Positions 24,213-32,954 of a stretch of DNA of 64,000 nucleotides are shown here, one piece after another. Made by a program: the position numbers and the translations under genes. Origin of the DNA: a virus; IMG/VR virus record IMGVR_UViG_3300044796_000657, positions 310,001-374,000 of that record. One strand, 5' to 3'. Under the pieces are notes generated by a model. That model worked only from the letters and a program-made list of their open reading frames with translations. It made no database searches and was not told the DNA's origin. Positions within the stretch are counted from its first letter, which is position 1, and every line of letters starts with the position of its first letter.

Positions 24213-24533
24213 ATGCGACGACGCCTTAGAAAACTCATTGTGTTTGTCATGGAAGCTGCCATGCTCGGAATGCTGGCATCGCAGATAGTTAATATCGGCT
24301 CAGGTGAAGCGACAATGTCTGTCATACTTGGCGACATATTGAGCTGTGTAGTATTGGCATTTTTCTTGTACCTATTTACTGTGTTTGAAGTGGCAGAATA
24401 CAAAGAGGTTTTCGCCTTATCATATTGGAGAAGAAAAGTTCGTTGGATTTGGCCTATAAAGCCAAAGGTTTATCCGCATAATATCAATGACATCGTTGCT
24501 GACGATTATCGTCGTCAATTAAATCGCAGATAA
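24213..24533 (+). CDS. Two-helix membrane protein
   Basis: 106 residues, SD AAGGG. Two hydrophobic segments: about residues 8-30 (IVFVMEAAMLGMLASQIVNIG) and 37-58 (VILGDILSCVVLAFFLYLFTVF). A positively charged C-terminal domain follows (SYWRRKVRWIWPIKPKVYP). Divergent from terminase. Size and topology would suit a holin, but no lysis gene is adjacent. Function unknown. Confidence 0.6.
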   Translation: MRRRLRKLIVFVMEAAMLGMLASQIVNIGSGEATMSVILGDILSCVVLAFFLYLFTVFEVAEYKEVFALSYWRRKVRWIWPIKPKVYPHNINDIVADDYRRQLNRR

Positions 24534-24536
24534 AAA

Positions 24537-24938
24537 ATGTCCAAACCCGACAAGAAATGTACTTGGTGTACCCTAGAGCATCCGCTTTCACAAGGCAGAA
24601 TGCGAAATGGGGATTGGGTCTGTTACACATGCTTTCCCCAAGATGCCGGGTTTATAACCTGTGTACGTAAGTGCGATATTTGTGGAAACAAAGCAAATCA
24701 AGGAACGGTAGCAGGTAGAAATTTCTTTTGTGTTAATTGTAGTGGTCAACCACTTTACTCAAATCACAAACACACAAACGCCAAGAAAAAGAGCCGCAAA
24801 GGTTGGTATCAGCCTTCGCAACCCGAACCAGAAGTCTACAAAAAAGGCCGCAAAAACAAACAAGAATATCACGAACCACCAGTCAAAATTGAGCGGTGGA
24901 AAGTTCTGATTGAAGACATTACAACGGGCGAACTATAA
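24537..24938 (+). CDS. Zinc-ribbon protein
   Basis: 133 residues. Four CxxC pairs in the first 75 residues (KCTWCTLEH, CYTCFPQ, CDICGNKA, CVNCSGQ) form two treble-clef or ribbon zinc sites. The second half is Lys/Pro-rich and basic (NAKKKSRKGWYQPSQPEPE), ready to bind nucleic acid. Starts 3 nt after the membrane protein stop. A transcription or RNA-related adaptor is possible; unproven. Confidence 0.65.
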   Translation: MSKPDKKCTWCTLEHPLSQGRMRNGDWVCYTCFPQDAGFITCVRKCDICGNKANQGTVAGRNFFCVNCSGQPLYSNHKHTNAKKKSRKGWYQPSQPEPEVYKKGRKNKQEYHEPPVKIERWKVLIEDITTGEL

Positions 24939-24944
24939 GTTAAT

Positions 24945-25745
24945 ATGAAAAAAATTAGACCTGTTTTCAAAGTGCATGGCGGCAAGTATTACATAAGCGA
25001 TTTTGTTATCGCTCATTTCCCACAAAACTTTCACAAGTACGTAGAAGGTTGCGGCGGTGCTGCTTCTGTTCTACTGAATAAGCCTCAATCTCTCATTGAG
25101 GTTTATAATGATGCCGATCCTGCCATTGCCAACATATTTCATCACCTCAAAGAAAATCCCGAAGCATTTTTGGCTTTAATACAAGGTATTGAATACGCCG
25201 AAGCATCTTTTGATAATGCCAAAATCCATTGCCATGAACCGGGTTTGATTGGCGCAGTATCCGAATTAGTTGTACGACGTATGAGTCGTGGCGGATTGAG
25301 AAAAGCCTTTAGTTGGTCAGAACGACTACGAGGTGGAAGGCCCGGAGATTTGAATGCGTGGGAGACATACAAAGAACATTTGCCGTTAATTATTAATAGA
25401 CTTCATAATGTTCAAGTAGAAAACAAACCGGTAGCTGAGTTGATAGCAGCTCACGATGCTCCTGATACATTCTTCTATGTCGATCCGCCTTATCTGCCAT
25501 CAACCAGACAATCCAACAACGTTTATTCCGTGGAAATGACCGAAGAACAGCATATTGAATTACTCAAGATTGCTAACGACATACAAGGTAGGATACTCAT
25601 CAGTGGATACCCTTCACCACTGTATGAAAAATACTTAAAGGGATGGAAGATGAATTGTCGTCCTATTGCCAATCATTCTTCACAGTCAAAACAAAAAGAA
25701 AAAAGAATTGAAGTCTTGTGGATGAACTACAAATTGGAGAAATGA
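24945..25745 (+). CDS. DNA adenine methylase, D12 (Dam) class
   Basis: 266 residues. Motif I is FKVHGGKYYISDFVIAHFP (usually KxGGK), followed by YVEGCGGAASVLL; the catalytic motif IV is VDPPY in TFFYVDPPYLPST. The order (FxGG before DPPY) marks the alpha-group D12 N6-adenine methyltransferases, e.g. Dam. The DPPY carries the usual YxxxM[ST]xEQHxxL continuation (VYSVEMTEEQHIELL). Target site cannot be read. It is the second adenine-type methyltransferase in the window after 3097-3882. Stop overlaps the next start by ATGA. Confidence 0.88.
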   Translation: MKKIRPVFKVHGGKYYISDFVIAHFPQNFHKYVEGCGGAASVLLNKPQSLIEVYNDADPAIANIFHHLKENPEAFLALIQGIEYAEASFDNAKIHCHEPGLIGAVSELVVRRMSRGGLRKAFSWSERLRGGRPGDLNAWETYKEHLPLIINRLHNVQVENKPVAELIAAHDAPDTFFYVDPPYLPSTRQSNNVYSVEMTEEQHIELLKIANDIQGRILISGYPSPLYEKYLKGWKMNCRPIANHSSQSKQKEKRIEVLWMNYKLEK

Positions 25746-26326
25746 TGAAAATAAATTTAGCAAAATTTGGCTTTGACAATGAAGTGGAAATCATTGGCAC
25801 TTTAGAAAAAGAACATTGTATTGATAATCAACCATTGGTCATTGTATTTGGCGAAAATCATAAGAATGAAATGATTCTCAAAAACGCCAAAGATGCTATT
25901 GCTTTTTGTGATTGTAATATAATTGGGTGTATTGGAACAGAGCCTCAGTTCAGTATTCTTTCACGTTATAATTTTGCTACCGAATTAAAAAAACTTCACC
26001 CGAAAATTAACCTCGTATGTGTTGAAGATGAAAACTTACTTAAAGAAACAGAAATCGTTCAACCGAAATATAATGATTATGAGTTTTGGGTCGGAGAAGG
26101 CAAGACGATTGAGCACCCTTTTCCAAAATATCCAAAAAGAAATCAACATCCTAATACCTTAAAACGAGAAAAGCGATTTTTGGAAATTCTTTTTGACCAT
26201 TGGGATAAAGAAAAAATAGCTATTTTAAATTTAGGAAGAGATCACGTTTTGCCTATTTTGGATGATCTTGTAATAAAAAAATGTAATTATATTTACATAA
26301 GACATGATGATGAAGATGGTTTATAA
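25742..26326 (+). CDS. Hypothetical protein
   Basis: 194 residues starting MMKINLAKFGFDNEV, with GGAG just upstream and ATGA overlap with the Dam gene. Alternating strand/helix pattern (PLVIVFGENHKNEMILKNA; INLVCVEDENLL; KIAILNLGRDHVLPILDDL) suggests a Rossmann-like or TraB/erythromycin-esterase-like fold: an early GENH and a late GRDH are spaced as in TraB-type proteins. That resemblance is tentative. No signal peptide. Confidence 0.55.
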   Translation: MMKINLAKFGFDNEVEIIGTLEKEHCIDNQPLVIVFGENHKNEMILKNAKDAIAFCDCNIIGCIGTEPQFSILSRYNFATELKKLHPKINLVCVEDENLLKETEIVQPKYNDYEFWVGEGKTIEHPFPKYPKRNQHPNTLKREKRFLEILFDHWDKEKIAILNLGRDHVLPILDDLVIKKCNYIYIRHDDEDGL

Positions 26327-27187
26327 AAATAATTTTCTCTTTGAGTTGTGTTTGCGTCTTACAGCCAATTCCGTACGCACCAAACTAGCGGGGTCTTTGA
26401 GCGGGTGAACTATGGAGGCTTCGGGATAAATCTCCCCGGAGGCGATGTCTGGTGCGTTGCGAATGGGGTATTTGCGGAACTTCCCCCGCCAAGTATCATG
26501 ATCTTTTCCGGCATAATAAACTTTAGAGTCTGTTCGGGTAGATTGGTGGTCACTTTGATCGCCATATTTCCAACAAGAAAGTTCGTAGAGGTTGCCGCCT
26601 AGACTGGTTGCCAGAGTAGGCCATAGTTCCTCTTCAAATGCCCATCGGTTGTATCCGGGGAATTTGCCCTTTTCGTAATCTTTGGTTGCTTCTAGGAACT
26701 TGTCGAAAAAGTTAATTTCAGCCAATTTGCGAACGAATGAACCCCTGTGAAAATGGCAACAACCTAAGAAGTAATAAGAGAATTTAGGAATTGGCAAGTT
26801 GATGATGTTGAACAGTTCGGGAAATTCAAAGGTAAATCGACGGAGATCAACGCCGACAAGCCAAGCGTTTCGTTCTTCTGCCGATTTGAGTTCTTCTTTG
26901 AATTTGTCAGAAACAAAAACGCAGTCGTATTCTGTGTAGAGGTACCAATCAGAGTCCGGCCATCGTTCGTATAATCGTTTGAGTCCAAGTGCGTAGTTTC
27001 TATATGGACTTCTTTTGTGTGCGTGGTAAAAGCCTTTTTCGGCATTGGGAAAATTTTGAAATTGATCCCAACCCGCTGCGTCCACAAGAGTCATAACACG
27101 ATCACCCGTAAATTCACGGATTGAATTAACGGTATCCTTAGTTAATTTAGGATATGCATGAGTCAGAACTACGCTGGATATTTTCAT
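26321..27187 (-). CDS. GT-A-fold glycosyltransferase
   Basis: 288 residues. ISSVVLTHAYPKLTKDTVNSI at the N-terminus and the DxD-like acidic motif in YLYTEYDCVFVSDKF are typical of GT-A enzymes that use a nucleotide sugar and a divalent metal. WAFEEELWPTLATSLGG later supplies the usual ED/E acceptor-side acids. No membrane anchor. The donor is unknown. It lies away from the main glycan cluster. The upstream zinc protein overlaps its start by ATGA. Confidence 0.7.
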   Translation of the reverse strand: MKISSVVLTHAYPKLTKDTVNSIREFTGDRVMTLVDAAGWDQFQNFPNAEKGFYHAHKRSPYRNYALGLKRLYERWPDSDWYLYTEYDCVFVSDKFKEELKSAEERNAWLVGVDLRRFTFEFPELFNIINLPIPKFSYYFLGCCHFHRGSFVRKLAEINFFDKFLEATKDYEKGKFPGYNRWAFEEELWPTLATSLGGNLYELSCWKYGDQSDHQSTRTDSKVYYAGKDHDTWRGKFRKYPIRNAPDIASGEIYPEASIVHPLKDPASLVRTELAVRRKHNSKRKLFL

Positions 27188-27420
27188 TTAGTTGTCGAGT
27201 CAGTGACGCCTTCCCAAATGAGTTTACCGCCCGGCGTTGAACACAACGGATTATGACAGCGGTACTCCCAAGGTCCGTAGCCTCCGGCCCAAAACATGGC
27301 ACCTTCCCATTGCTTGCCGCATTCGTAGCACAATGGCCATACTTTGCCTTGATTCGGCTGTTGGACACCTGTATAATCGACGTAAAAGTAACAGCAATCA
27401 TTCATTTTGGAACTTCCCAT
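27184..27420 (-). CDS. Small Cys-rich zinc-binding protein
   Basis: 78 residues. C-terminal two thirds contain CYECGKQWEG and CHNPLCST, a candidate zinc ribbon, plus an N-terminal CC pair. ATG at 27420; an internal Met (27405) is a possible start. Co-translated with the glycosyltransferase through a 4-nt overlap. Function unknown. Confidence 0.55.
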   Translation of the reverse strand: MGSSKMNDCCYFYVDYTGVQQPNQGKVWPLCYECGKQWEGAMFWAGGYGPWEYRCHNPLCSTPGGKLIWEGVTDSTTK

Positions 27421-27445
27421 TATGGTCTAACTACATAAAGTAGTT

Positions 27446-27712
27446 ATGAAAAAAAATCACGAACAAGTAGAATTGCTGATTCGCAATGCGATAGCAGCCT
27501 GTGGATATGATGCGGCATTTTCTGAGACTAAACGTTATTTATCTGCCGCATTACAATCTACTCAAAAAGTTTCCAAAAAACGCTCACGTTCAGTAGCGAA
27601 TGAGAAACATAATCAAGAAGTAAAGACCTACCAAGAAAAGTGGTGGGAAATGATTAAACGTAATAATGCCAATTACAAAGTTGAAGATGTTAATTATAAG
27701 GAAAACCAATGA
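27446..27712 (+). CDS. Hypothetical basic protein
   Basis: 88 residues, helical and strongly basic in the middle (STQKVSKKRSRSVANEKH), with MKKNHEQVELLIRNAIAACGYDAAF at the start. No ribosome site stands out. Its end overlaps the ferritin-like start by ATGA, implying coupled expression. Function unknown. Confidence 0.55.
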   Translation: MKKNHEQVELLIRNAIAACGYDAAFSETKRYLSAALQSTQKVSKKRSRSVANEKHNQEVKTYQEKWWEMIKRNNANYKVEDVNYKENQ

Positions 27713-28161
27713 CTATTGATGAATTTGTTGATGAAATGCAGGGCGACCTAGTAAACGAATACACTCATATGCTTTTTTATATGCATGCGAGTTTTACCTT
27801 AAACGGCTACGAAAGAATGTTTGCCGTTCCTTGGCTGACGGCACAATCCAATGAGGAAATGGGTCACGTTCGCCAATTCGCAGAAAAGATCAGGGCTTTC
27901 GGTAAAATGCCTACTCACGCCAATGGTAAAGGCTATCAAGGCGGTGAGTATTCCTTTACGACCCTCAAAGAAATTTTAGAATTCGCTCTTGCTTTAGAGA
28001 AGACGGTTATTGAAAATTATCACAAGAGATTGGGACAAGCACAAAAATTATTTGAAAAAACTGGCAAGTATTACGATTTGGTTATTTTCTACGAAGAACA
28101 TATTGAACATTCTCAACATGACGTTGATGAAATAGTCAAAATGTTGTCTTCCACACGGTAA
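27709..28161 (+). CDS. Ferritin-like di-iron protein
   Basis: 150 residues forming an apparent four-helix bundle. Candidate di-iron ligands are in LVNEYTHMLFYMHAS (E), SNEEMGHVRQF (ExxH), EKTVIENYHKR (E) and YEEHIEHSQHDVDEI (E..H), the bacterioferritin/ferritin-like spacing. AAGGA precedes ATG. Could store iron or detoxify peroxide during infection, or act as a small di-iron oxidase. Lacks the C-terminal helix of true ferritins. Followed by a bidirectional terminator. Confidence 0.75.
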   Translation: MTIDEFVDEMQGDLVNEYTHMLFYMHASFTLNGYERMFAVPWLTAQSNEEMGHVRQFAEKIRAFGKMPTHANGKGYQGGEYSFTTLKEILEFALALEKTVIENYHKRLGQAQKLFEKTGKYYDLVIFYEEHIEHSQHDVDEIVKMLSSTR

Positions 28162-28163
28162 GT

Positions 28164-28193
28164 AAAAAAGCCACTCAGATGAGTGGCTTTTTT
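28164..28193. terminator. Bidirectional rho-independent terminator
   Basis: A6-GCCACTC-AGAT-GAGTGGC-T6 between the ferritin-like gene and the convergent Ser-rich gene. Confidence 0.92.
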
Positions 28194-28195
28194 GT

Positions 28196-28444
28196 TTAAC
28201 CTAATGCTGTATCCCCTAACGTAAACGGCAAAACCGCACCTTCTTCCATAGAAAGTGAAGATGAAGACGAAGAGGAGGAGGAGGAGGAGGAGGAACAAGG
28301 GTCATCATCTATAACATAATCAATACTATTAGTATTATTAGTTGTTGCTGCTGTTTGAAAAGCGCCAACTAATCTACGCAAGCTGTAATTTGGATGCACT
28401 AGCGATTTGATTTTTCGTAATTCGATAAGGGTTGGGTTAGACAT
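28196..28444 (-). CDS. Small protein with internal poly-Ser/acidic tract
   Basis: 82 residues. MSNPTLIELRKIKSLVHPNYSLRRL, then a Thr/Asn segment, then DDDPC followed by 13 Ser, and a hydrophobic end (EEGAVLPFTLGDTALG). Ser codons are mainly TCC in this case but include TCT, TCG and TCA. A CATAAATA box lies 10 nt before ATG. Terminator-bounded at its 3' side. Function unknown; grouped with the other Ser-tailed proteins. Confidence 0.55.
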   Translation of the reverse strand: MSNPTLIELRKIKSLVHPNYSLRRLVGAFQTAATTNNTNSIDYVIDDDPCSSSSSSSSSSSSSLSMEEGAVLPFTLGDTALG

Positions 28445-28457
28445 ATTGTATACTTAT

Positions 28458-29282
28458 TTATGGAGGCGTTACTAAATCACCACTCGTCATAACGTAAGGG
28501 ATTTCTGTAATTTGGTCAGGTTTAGTATTAGCACCACTATAAACATAATCTATCTGACGGGCCAAATCACCAACTCTGGCACCAGCAGCGTATTCAATAA
28601 TTGTCGTAATGCGGTCGCTACCATCTACAGTAATTTTCTGGAAGTTAAAGATACCAGACCGGCCACGCAACAGCTCCCAATCGGCTTGCTCATTCGTATA
28701 ATTCAAACCGGCATCCGCAATAATAGCCTGATCAATAGCTTGTGAGACATCGAGCTTTTGAAGAACACCCAAGGAGTCTGGGAATGATGTAATGCTGCTG
28801 ATTGTGTGTCTGTCAAAGTACAAAGGCATTTCAGCAACGCCAGCCTTTTTGTTAAATCTCAACTTGCTTTCAGCACCGCTATTTGAGATGTAAACCTTGA
28901 ATTGGGTTCTCTGTCTTAGAGACTTAACGATAACATAATTAACACCGTGGTTATCGGTATTGACACTAGCCGCAAACAAAGCTTTGAAAGTGCTATTGGC
29001 ATTCAAAGCAGTAACTACTTCAGTAGCAGACACAGCAGAGGAACTTACGGCACCAGCGGCAATATTAACAGCTAATTGTGCGTAGCTTTTGCCGACATCA
29101 AATGAATAATTGAATGTTAATGTATTTACAACTGATAAATCGAATGGTTCTGGATTGAACGCCATCATCAATTGCGAAGAATTGATATTGGAGTTAACTA
29201 CAAACGTCATATTGTATTGCTTATCAGACAGCAATAAGTTACCACGAAACTCGGTGTCAAATACGTTTTGGTAAAACGGCAT
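28458..29282 (-). CDS. Probable virion structural protein
   Basis: 274 residues starting MPFYQNVFDTEFRGNLLLSDKQYNMTF; the upstream in-frame extension is ignored because GGGGATATTA-ATG gives a ribosome site here. Beta-rich, with Ala/Ser/Val-rich turns (VNIAAGAVSSSAVSATEVVTAL), no cysteines or catalytic motif, as in capsid or tail-tube-associated phage proteins. Starts right after the stop of 29284-29793, so the two are one transcript. Role within the virion unknown. Confidence 0.6.
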   Translation of the reverse strand: MPFYQNVFDTEFRGNLLLSDKQYNMTFVVNSNINSSQLMMAFNPEPFDLSVVNTLTFNYSFDVGKSYAQLAVNIAAGAVSSSAVSATEVVTALNANSTFKALFAASVNTDNHGVNYVIVKSLRQRTQFKVYISNSGAESKLRFNKKAGVAEMPLYFDRHTISSITSFPDSLGVLQKLDVSQAIDQAIIADAGLNYTNEQADWELLRGRSGIFNFQKITVDGSDRITTIIEYAAGARVGDLARQIDYVYSGANTKPDQITEIPYVMTSGDLVTPP

Positions 29283-29283
29283 A

Positions 29284-29793
29284 TTAATATCCCCACAAGG
29301 CTTTAAATCGTTGCACAATCCCCTGTGCTTTTTTACGCTCATCCACTTTTCTCTCTTCTTTTTCTTCAAGAGATTTTCTGGCTTCTACTGGTCGAGCATA
29401 ACCGTAAAGCCTGTCAACTGCATCTTCCCATTCAGTACCGGGAACGTACGACCTCAACTCACCTTCAATTTCCATATAAGTTCTATAACCCTGATAATGG
29501 ACAATCAATTCCGCTGGTCGGCTATCATAAAACATCAATTTGATACACAAATTGATTCCTCGTCTTAGCCCATCGAAGTAATAACCTTTAAGGTAGACTT
29601 CGCCATCCCCGTCATCCAAAATGTCGGGCGTATCCATTTCCCAGAAATCGGGCAGCATTGAATATTGAACGGTTTGTTCGACTACCGGTCTGCCAAAAGC
29701 CTTTACGATTACGTGAAGTTTACTGGTCAATTCTTTTCGGGCCGCTTCAATCGTCCGTTTTTCAACGAGCGCTTTGATCCTCTCTTCAATCAT
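29284..29793 (-). CDS. Hypothetical protein, possible virion/neck component
   Basis: 169 residues: helical N-terminus (IEERIKALVEKRTIEAARKELTSKL), central beta-rich part (GEVYLKGYYFDGLRRGINLCIKLMFYDSRPAELIVHYQGY) and a charged coiled-coil end (ARKSLEEKEERKVDERKKAQ). Immediately upstream of a probable structural gene on the same strand. No family recognised. Confidence 0.55.
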   Translation of the reverse strand: MIEERIKALVEKRTIEAARKELTSKLHVIVKAFGRPVVEQTVQYSMLPDFWEMDTPDILDDGDGEVYLKGYYFDGLRRGINLCIKLMFYDSRPAELIVHYQGYRTYMEIEGELRSYVPGTEWEDAVDRLYGYARPVEARKSLEEKEERKVDERKKAQGIVQRFKALWGY

Positions 29794-29912
29794 GTCACTT
29801 TATATAGTATTTTTTCAAGAAAGTGATATTCAATGTACTTACTTAATTTTTCATTTATTTCATTGCTACTTCATATATATTGCCCACTATCGAAAGGGGG
29901 GGGTATATATAT

Positions 29913-31331
29913 ATGAAAATATGGAATTCATTAAAGGCGTTTTTTGTTACCCCAATAGTAAAGGCTTTTAGTGGTTTAATACATTACCAAGCTAACGATC
30001 CAACGAGGCCAGAGCTTGCGGTAGTGATGGAATTGCCACAGCCGCCAACCCCTTGCCCGCCATTCGTGGTTGAAGGATTTACGGGCAAAGATGGACCGGA
30101 TGGATCAATTGAGCGGCAAGCTTGTGGCGTTTACACCACAATGACTTTGTCGCTAATCCAATGCCAAAACATTCTTACTAAGCCGATTATTCGTTGGCCA
30201 GCCCTTTGCCAGCTTTTTGCCAATCCACGTTCTGGCAAAATGTTCAATGCTTATTACGACCGATACTATCTCAACTTCTTTTACGATTTAGACCCAAAAA
30301 CCAATCAGACGGTTTATACGTGTGAATCGACAGATGTTGTTGCCCACGAACTCGGACATGCCATTCTTGACGCTCTCCGACCCGACTTGTGGGCCGTTCA
30401 AAGTGTTGAAATCCAATCTTTCCATGAAGCTTTTGGCGACATTAATGCGATGTTAACGGAACTTACAATGAAGGAAATGGTTGCTGACGTTTTGAAAGAA
30501 ACGAATGGTGATTTGAGAAAGAGTAATGTTGTTGCCCGTATCGGCGAACAAATGGGACTTGCTATCTACCATGCTAAGGGTAATGATGGTATGCCGGATA
30601 ATTTTGCTTTGAGAACCGCTATCAATAACTTCCAATACGTTGCCCCTGAAACATTGCCAACACGTGCGCCGGATGATACTTTGGCTGGTGAACCACACAG
30701 TTTCAGCCGAGTTTTCGCAGGCGGATTCTACGATGCATTGGTCAATGTTTACGATAAAGAAGTTGCAAGTGGAAAACTTCCTGTTGATGCCTTAGAGCAA
30801 GCTAGATTGAAAATGTCTAAAATCATTTACAACAGTATCCGTACTGCTCCCGTGACGACACGATTCTTCGGGTCAGTTTTGAAGGCAATGTTAACTTATG
30901 ATTTCCAAATGGGATTAGAGTGTGGTGAAGCAATTAGAACTGGTTTCGCAGGACACGGCATTTATGCTCCGGAAGATTTGAATGTCAATATGGTGGCTAT
31001 TGATTTGACGGCACAAGATTCGTTGTTTATGCTTGGCCAAAACCAAGTTGAAACGGCCAGAACGGTTGATTTTGACTTTGACAAGAGCGATCCTCTTTAT
31101 TCTTGTATTATTGAATTGGCAAATGCTCATCAACCACGCCAGTTTGTTACTGACAATTTAGAAGATTTACAAAAAGCCATTGGTGCTGCCAAACACTCAT
31201 TAATGGTAATTCGTGATCATGATCGTGTTGCCTCCGGACCAACTGCCGGAAGGGTTCACGAAAAGGAATTTTCCGTTATTGATGGCCGTTTAGTGCGTAA
31301 TTACTTCAGTTGCTGGTTTCATCAACATTAG
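29913..31331 (+). CDS. M4/M36-like gluzincin metallopeptidase
   Basis: 472 residues from the ATG preceded by a GAAAGGGGGGGG tract. Zinc-binding HExxH in TDVVAHELGHAILDALRP and a third-ligand Glu in QSFHEAFGDINAML, the same spacing logic as thermolysin (HExxH...[NHF]ExxxD). Signal peptide absent; the N-terminus is a short amphipathic segment (MKIWNSLKAFFVTPIVKAF). Much of the C-terminal half has no clear counterpart. As a cytoplasmic or virion-borne protease it could process phage or host proteins. The eight-G run before the start is a possible slippage site. Confidence 0.75.
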   Translation: MKIWNSLKAFFVTPIVKAFSGLIHYQANDPTRPELAVVMELPQPPTPCPPFVVEGFTGKDGPDGSIERQACGVYTTMTLSLIQCQNILTKPIIRWPALCQLFANPRSGKMFNAYYDRYYLNFFYDLDPKTNQTVYTCESTDVVAHELGHAILDALRPDLWAVQSVEIQSFHEAFGDINAMLTELTMKEMVADVLKETNGDLRKSNVVARIGEQMGLAIYHAKGNDGMPDNFALRTAINNFQYVAPETLPTRAPDDTLAGEPHSFSRVFAGGFYDALVNVYDKEVASGKLPVDALEQARLKMSKIIYNSIRTAPVTTRFFGSVLKAMLTYDFQMGLECGEAIRTGFAGHGIYAPEDLNVNMVAIDLTAQDSLFMLGQNQVETARTVDFDFDKSDPLYSCIIELANAHQPRQFVTDNLEDLQKAIGAAKHSLMVIRDHDRVASGPTAGRVHEKEFSVIDGRLVRNYFSCWFHQH

Positions 31332-31338
31332 GTATAAT
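31310..31338 (+). promoter_or_regulatory. Sigma70-type promoter
   Basis: TTGCTG (31310-31315), 17-nt spacer, perfect TATAAT (31333-31338), lying over the 3' end of the metallopeptidase gene and 26 nt before the next ATG. Confidence 0.6.
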
Positions 31339-31363
31339 GGTCGTATCCATGAGGGGTACGGCA

Positions 31364-32122
31364 ATGAACGTGGCAACAGAATACGTTATGCGAAACAACG
31401 TAGCAGCTAAAATGCTCAAGCTGCCTTGTTCGTTGTTTTTAGAAAGTTTAAGCAAACGCAAAAAGAAAATGACGAAATCTGCTCTGGTTCTGGAAACAGA
31501 CGGTGCGGATTTCGTCACCGTGACGAGATACGACTTAACTCAACAAAAATCCAAATCGGTACCCGAACCTTCATACAAAACGCAAGTTAACCGGGCTGAC
31601 ATTTTCACAAGTCCGTTTATCGTAATTCCCAACATGTTCCTCATGCCTTTCCACGAAACGCCTTATACGTTCGATGGCAAGCAAGAACAATCGATACCTT
31701 TGAGTGTTATTCAAGAAAAAGAATACACGAAAACCGTGGATGGGTTCTTCCAATCCATGAACAATAAAACCGCCCGTGAAACTTGGCTTTGGCGGGTTTT
31801 TGAAAAAATTAACATTTCCCCCGAAACCCGAACTCTTTATGCTGAGTCTGGGTTTGCGGAAGCAACCGCATTGTCTCGCTTTGATGCTGCTCTACACCAG
31901 ATTTGGGTACAGTGGAAAAGCACTTTGCTGGATTTTTCTGGTCCCGCATCAGAATTGATTTTCAACAAAGTCTATAAAGGAAAGATTAACGCTTATCCAG
32001 AAAGACTGGTACGATCAGGCATGGATGAATTTATGCCTGTCATGCGTCCTAGCCGACAGAGAGAGAGAATCATTTTCCCCCCATTGGGTATGCGGCCACC
32101 TAGTAGAACCATTCGTGAATAA
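31364..32122 (+). CDS. Hypothetical protein
   Basis: 252 residues; the ATG at 31364 is preceded by GAGGGGTACGGCA. Basic N-terminus (SLSKRKKKMTKSALVLETDG), a Pro/Phe-rich strand region (DIFTSPFIVIPNMFLMPFHETPY) and a helical C-terminus containing many Arg (RSGMDEFMPVMRPSRQRERIIFPP). No family recognised. The end is followed closely by the tagged 32151-32954 gene. Confidence 0.55.
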   Translation: MNVATEYVMRNNVAAKMLKLPCSLFLESLSKRKKKMTKSALVLETDGADFVTVTRYDLTQQKSKSVPEPSYKTQVNRADIFTSPFIVIPNMFLMPFHETPYTFDGKQEQSIPLSVIQEKEYTKTVDGFFQSMNNKTARETWLWRVFEKINISPETRTLYAESGFAEATALSRFDAALHQIWVQWKSTLLDFSGPASELIFNKVYKGKINAYPERLVRSGMDEFMPVMRPSRQRERIIFPPLGMRPPSRTIRE

Positions 32123-32150
32123 TGATTTTTGTATTAAGAATCTACATACT

Positions 32151-32954
32151 ATGATGGAAAGACGCAAATTCGATAATTGGGTTAAATCTCGCCAAAATAT
32201 AGTAGGCGAAGGCTTCATGGATCGTATATTCGGCAGAAAGCAACAGCCGCAATCGCACGAACCACCTGAACCGGAAGAACCGTCACATATTTATGCGCAC
32301 CCAACGGTTGAAAAATATCACCGTGAAGTCCTAGATCATCTTCTTTTGAATCAGCCACTCGAAATCATTAATGGTTCTGGTCAAAAGACCGGCGATTATC
32401 ATGGTAAACTCCCGCCGGAAATTGACAAGGCTCTCCGAAGATTTGTGGCAAGTCACACTTTGGGCGGCGAAAAGTCATTCCTCAGAGTTAACCAGCACGA
32501 CGCAATTTTGATCCTCAACTATATGGATCGATTGCGGGTGCCGGGCGAAGACTCACCACTCACCGACCGCTTTGGCATTACAAATCCTGTTTCATTCAGT
32601 CAATGGATGGAAACCCACGTTCCAGTATCCTTGAACGTACAAAGACAAATGGGCTTTGCACAAGCATCCGGTAACTATGTGCCGCCACGTGATAATGTCG
32701 GAGCGGGTTCTTTACGTGATCCAAGAATCAAGAAACTTGTTGACGCTTCGTTGAAAGTAATTAACGGTGTCAGCGGCAAGATGGAAACATCAAGCCGTAG
32801 AATTACAAAAGACATTATTGATGGTGTCAAAGAAATGCGTGGGGCACTAGCTGCCATGAACATTATTGATGATGCTCAACCGACCACCAACACCCCTCCT
32901 CCTGATCCTTACGTCGTTGGCAAGGGCCGTCCAAAACCCAAACAAAAGCCTTGA
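32151..32954 (+). CDS. Hypothetical protein with possible N-terminal tag
   Basis: 267 residues beginning MMERRKFDNWVKSRQNIVGEGF, loosely fitting the recurrent F-x-x-W-h tag. A Pro/Glu-rich linker (RKQQPQSHEPPEPEEPSH) follows, then a helical domain (EIDKALRRFVASHTLGGEKSFLRVNQHDAILILNYMDRL). The C-terminus is Pro-rich and basic. No good Shine-Dalgarno precedes either Met. Virion or internal protein is possible; function unknown. Confidence 0.55.
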   Translation: MMERRKFDNWVKSRQNIVGEGFMDRIFGRKQQPQSHEPPEPEEPSHIYAHPTVEKYHREVLDHLLLNQPLEIINGSGQKTGDYHGKLPPEIDKALRRFVASHTLGGEKSFLRVNQHDAILILNYMDRLRVPGEDSPLTDRFGITNPVSFSQWMETHVPVSLNVQRQMGFAQASGNYVPPRDNVGAGSLRDPRIKKLVDASLKVINGVSGKMETSSRRITKDIIDGVKEMRGALAAMNIIDDAQPTTNTPPPDPYVVGKGRPKPKQKP

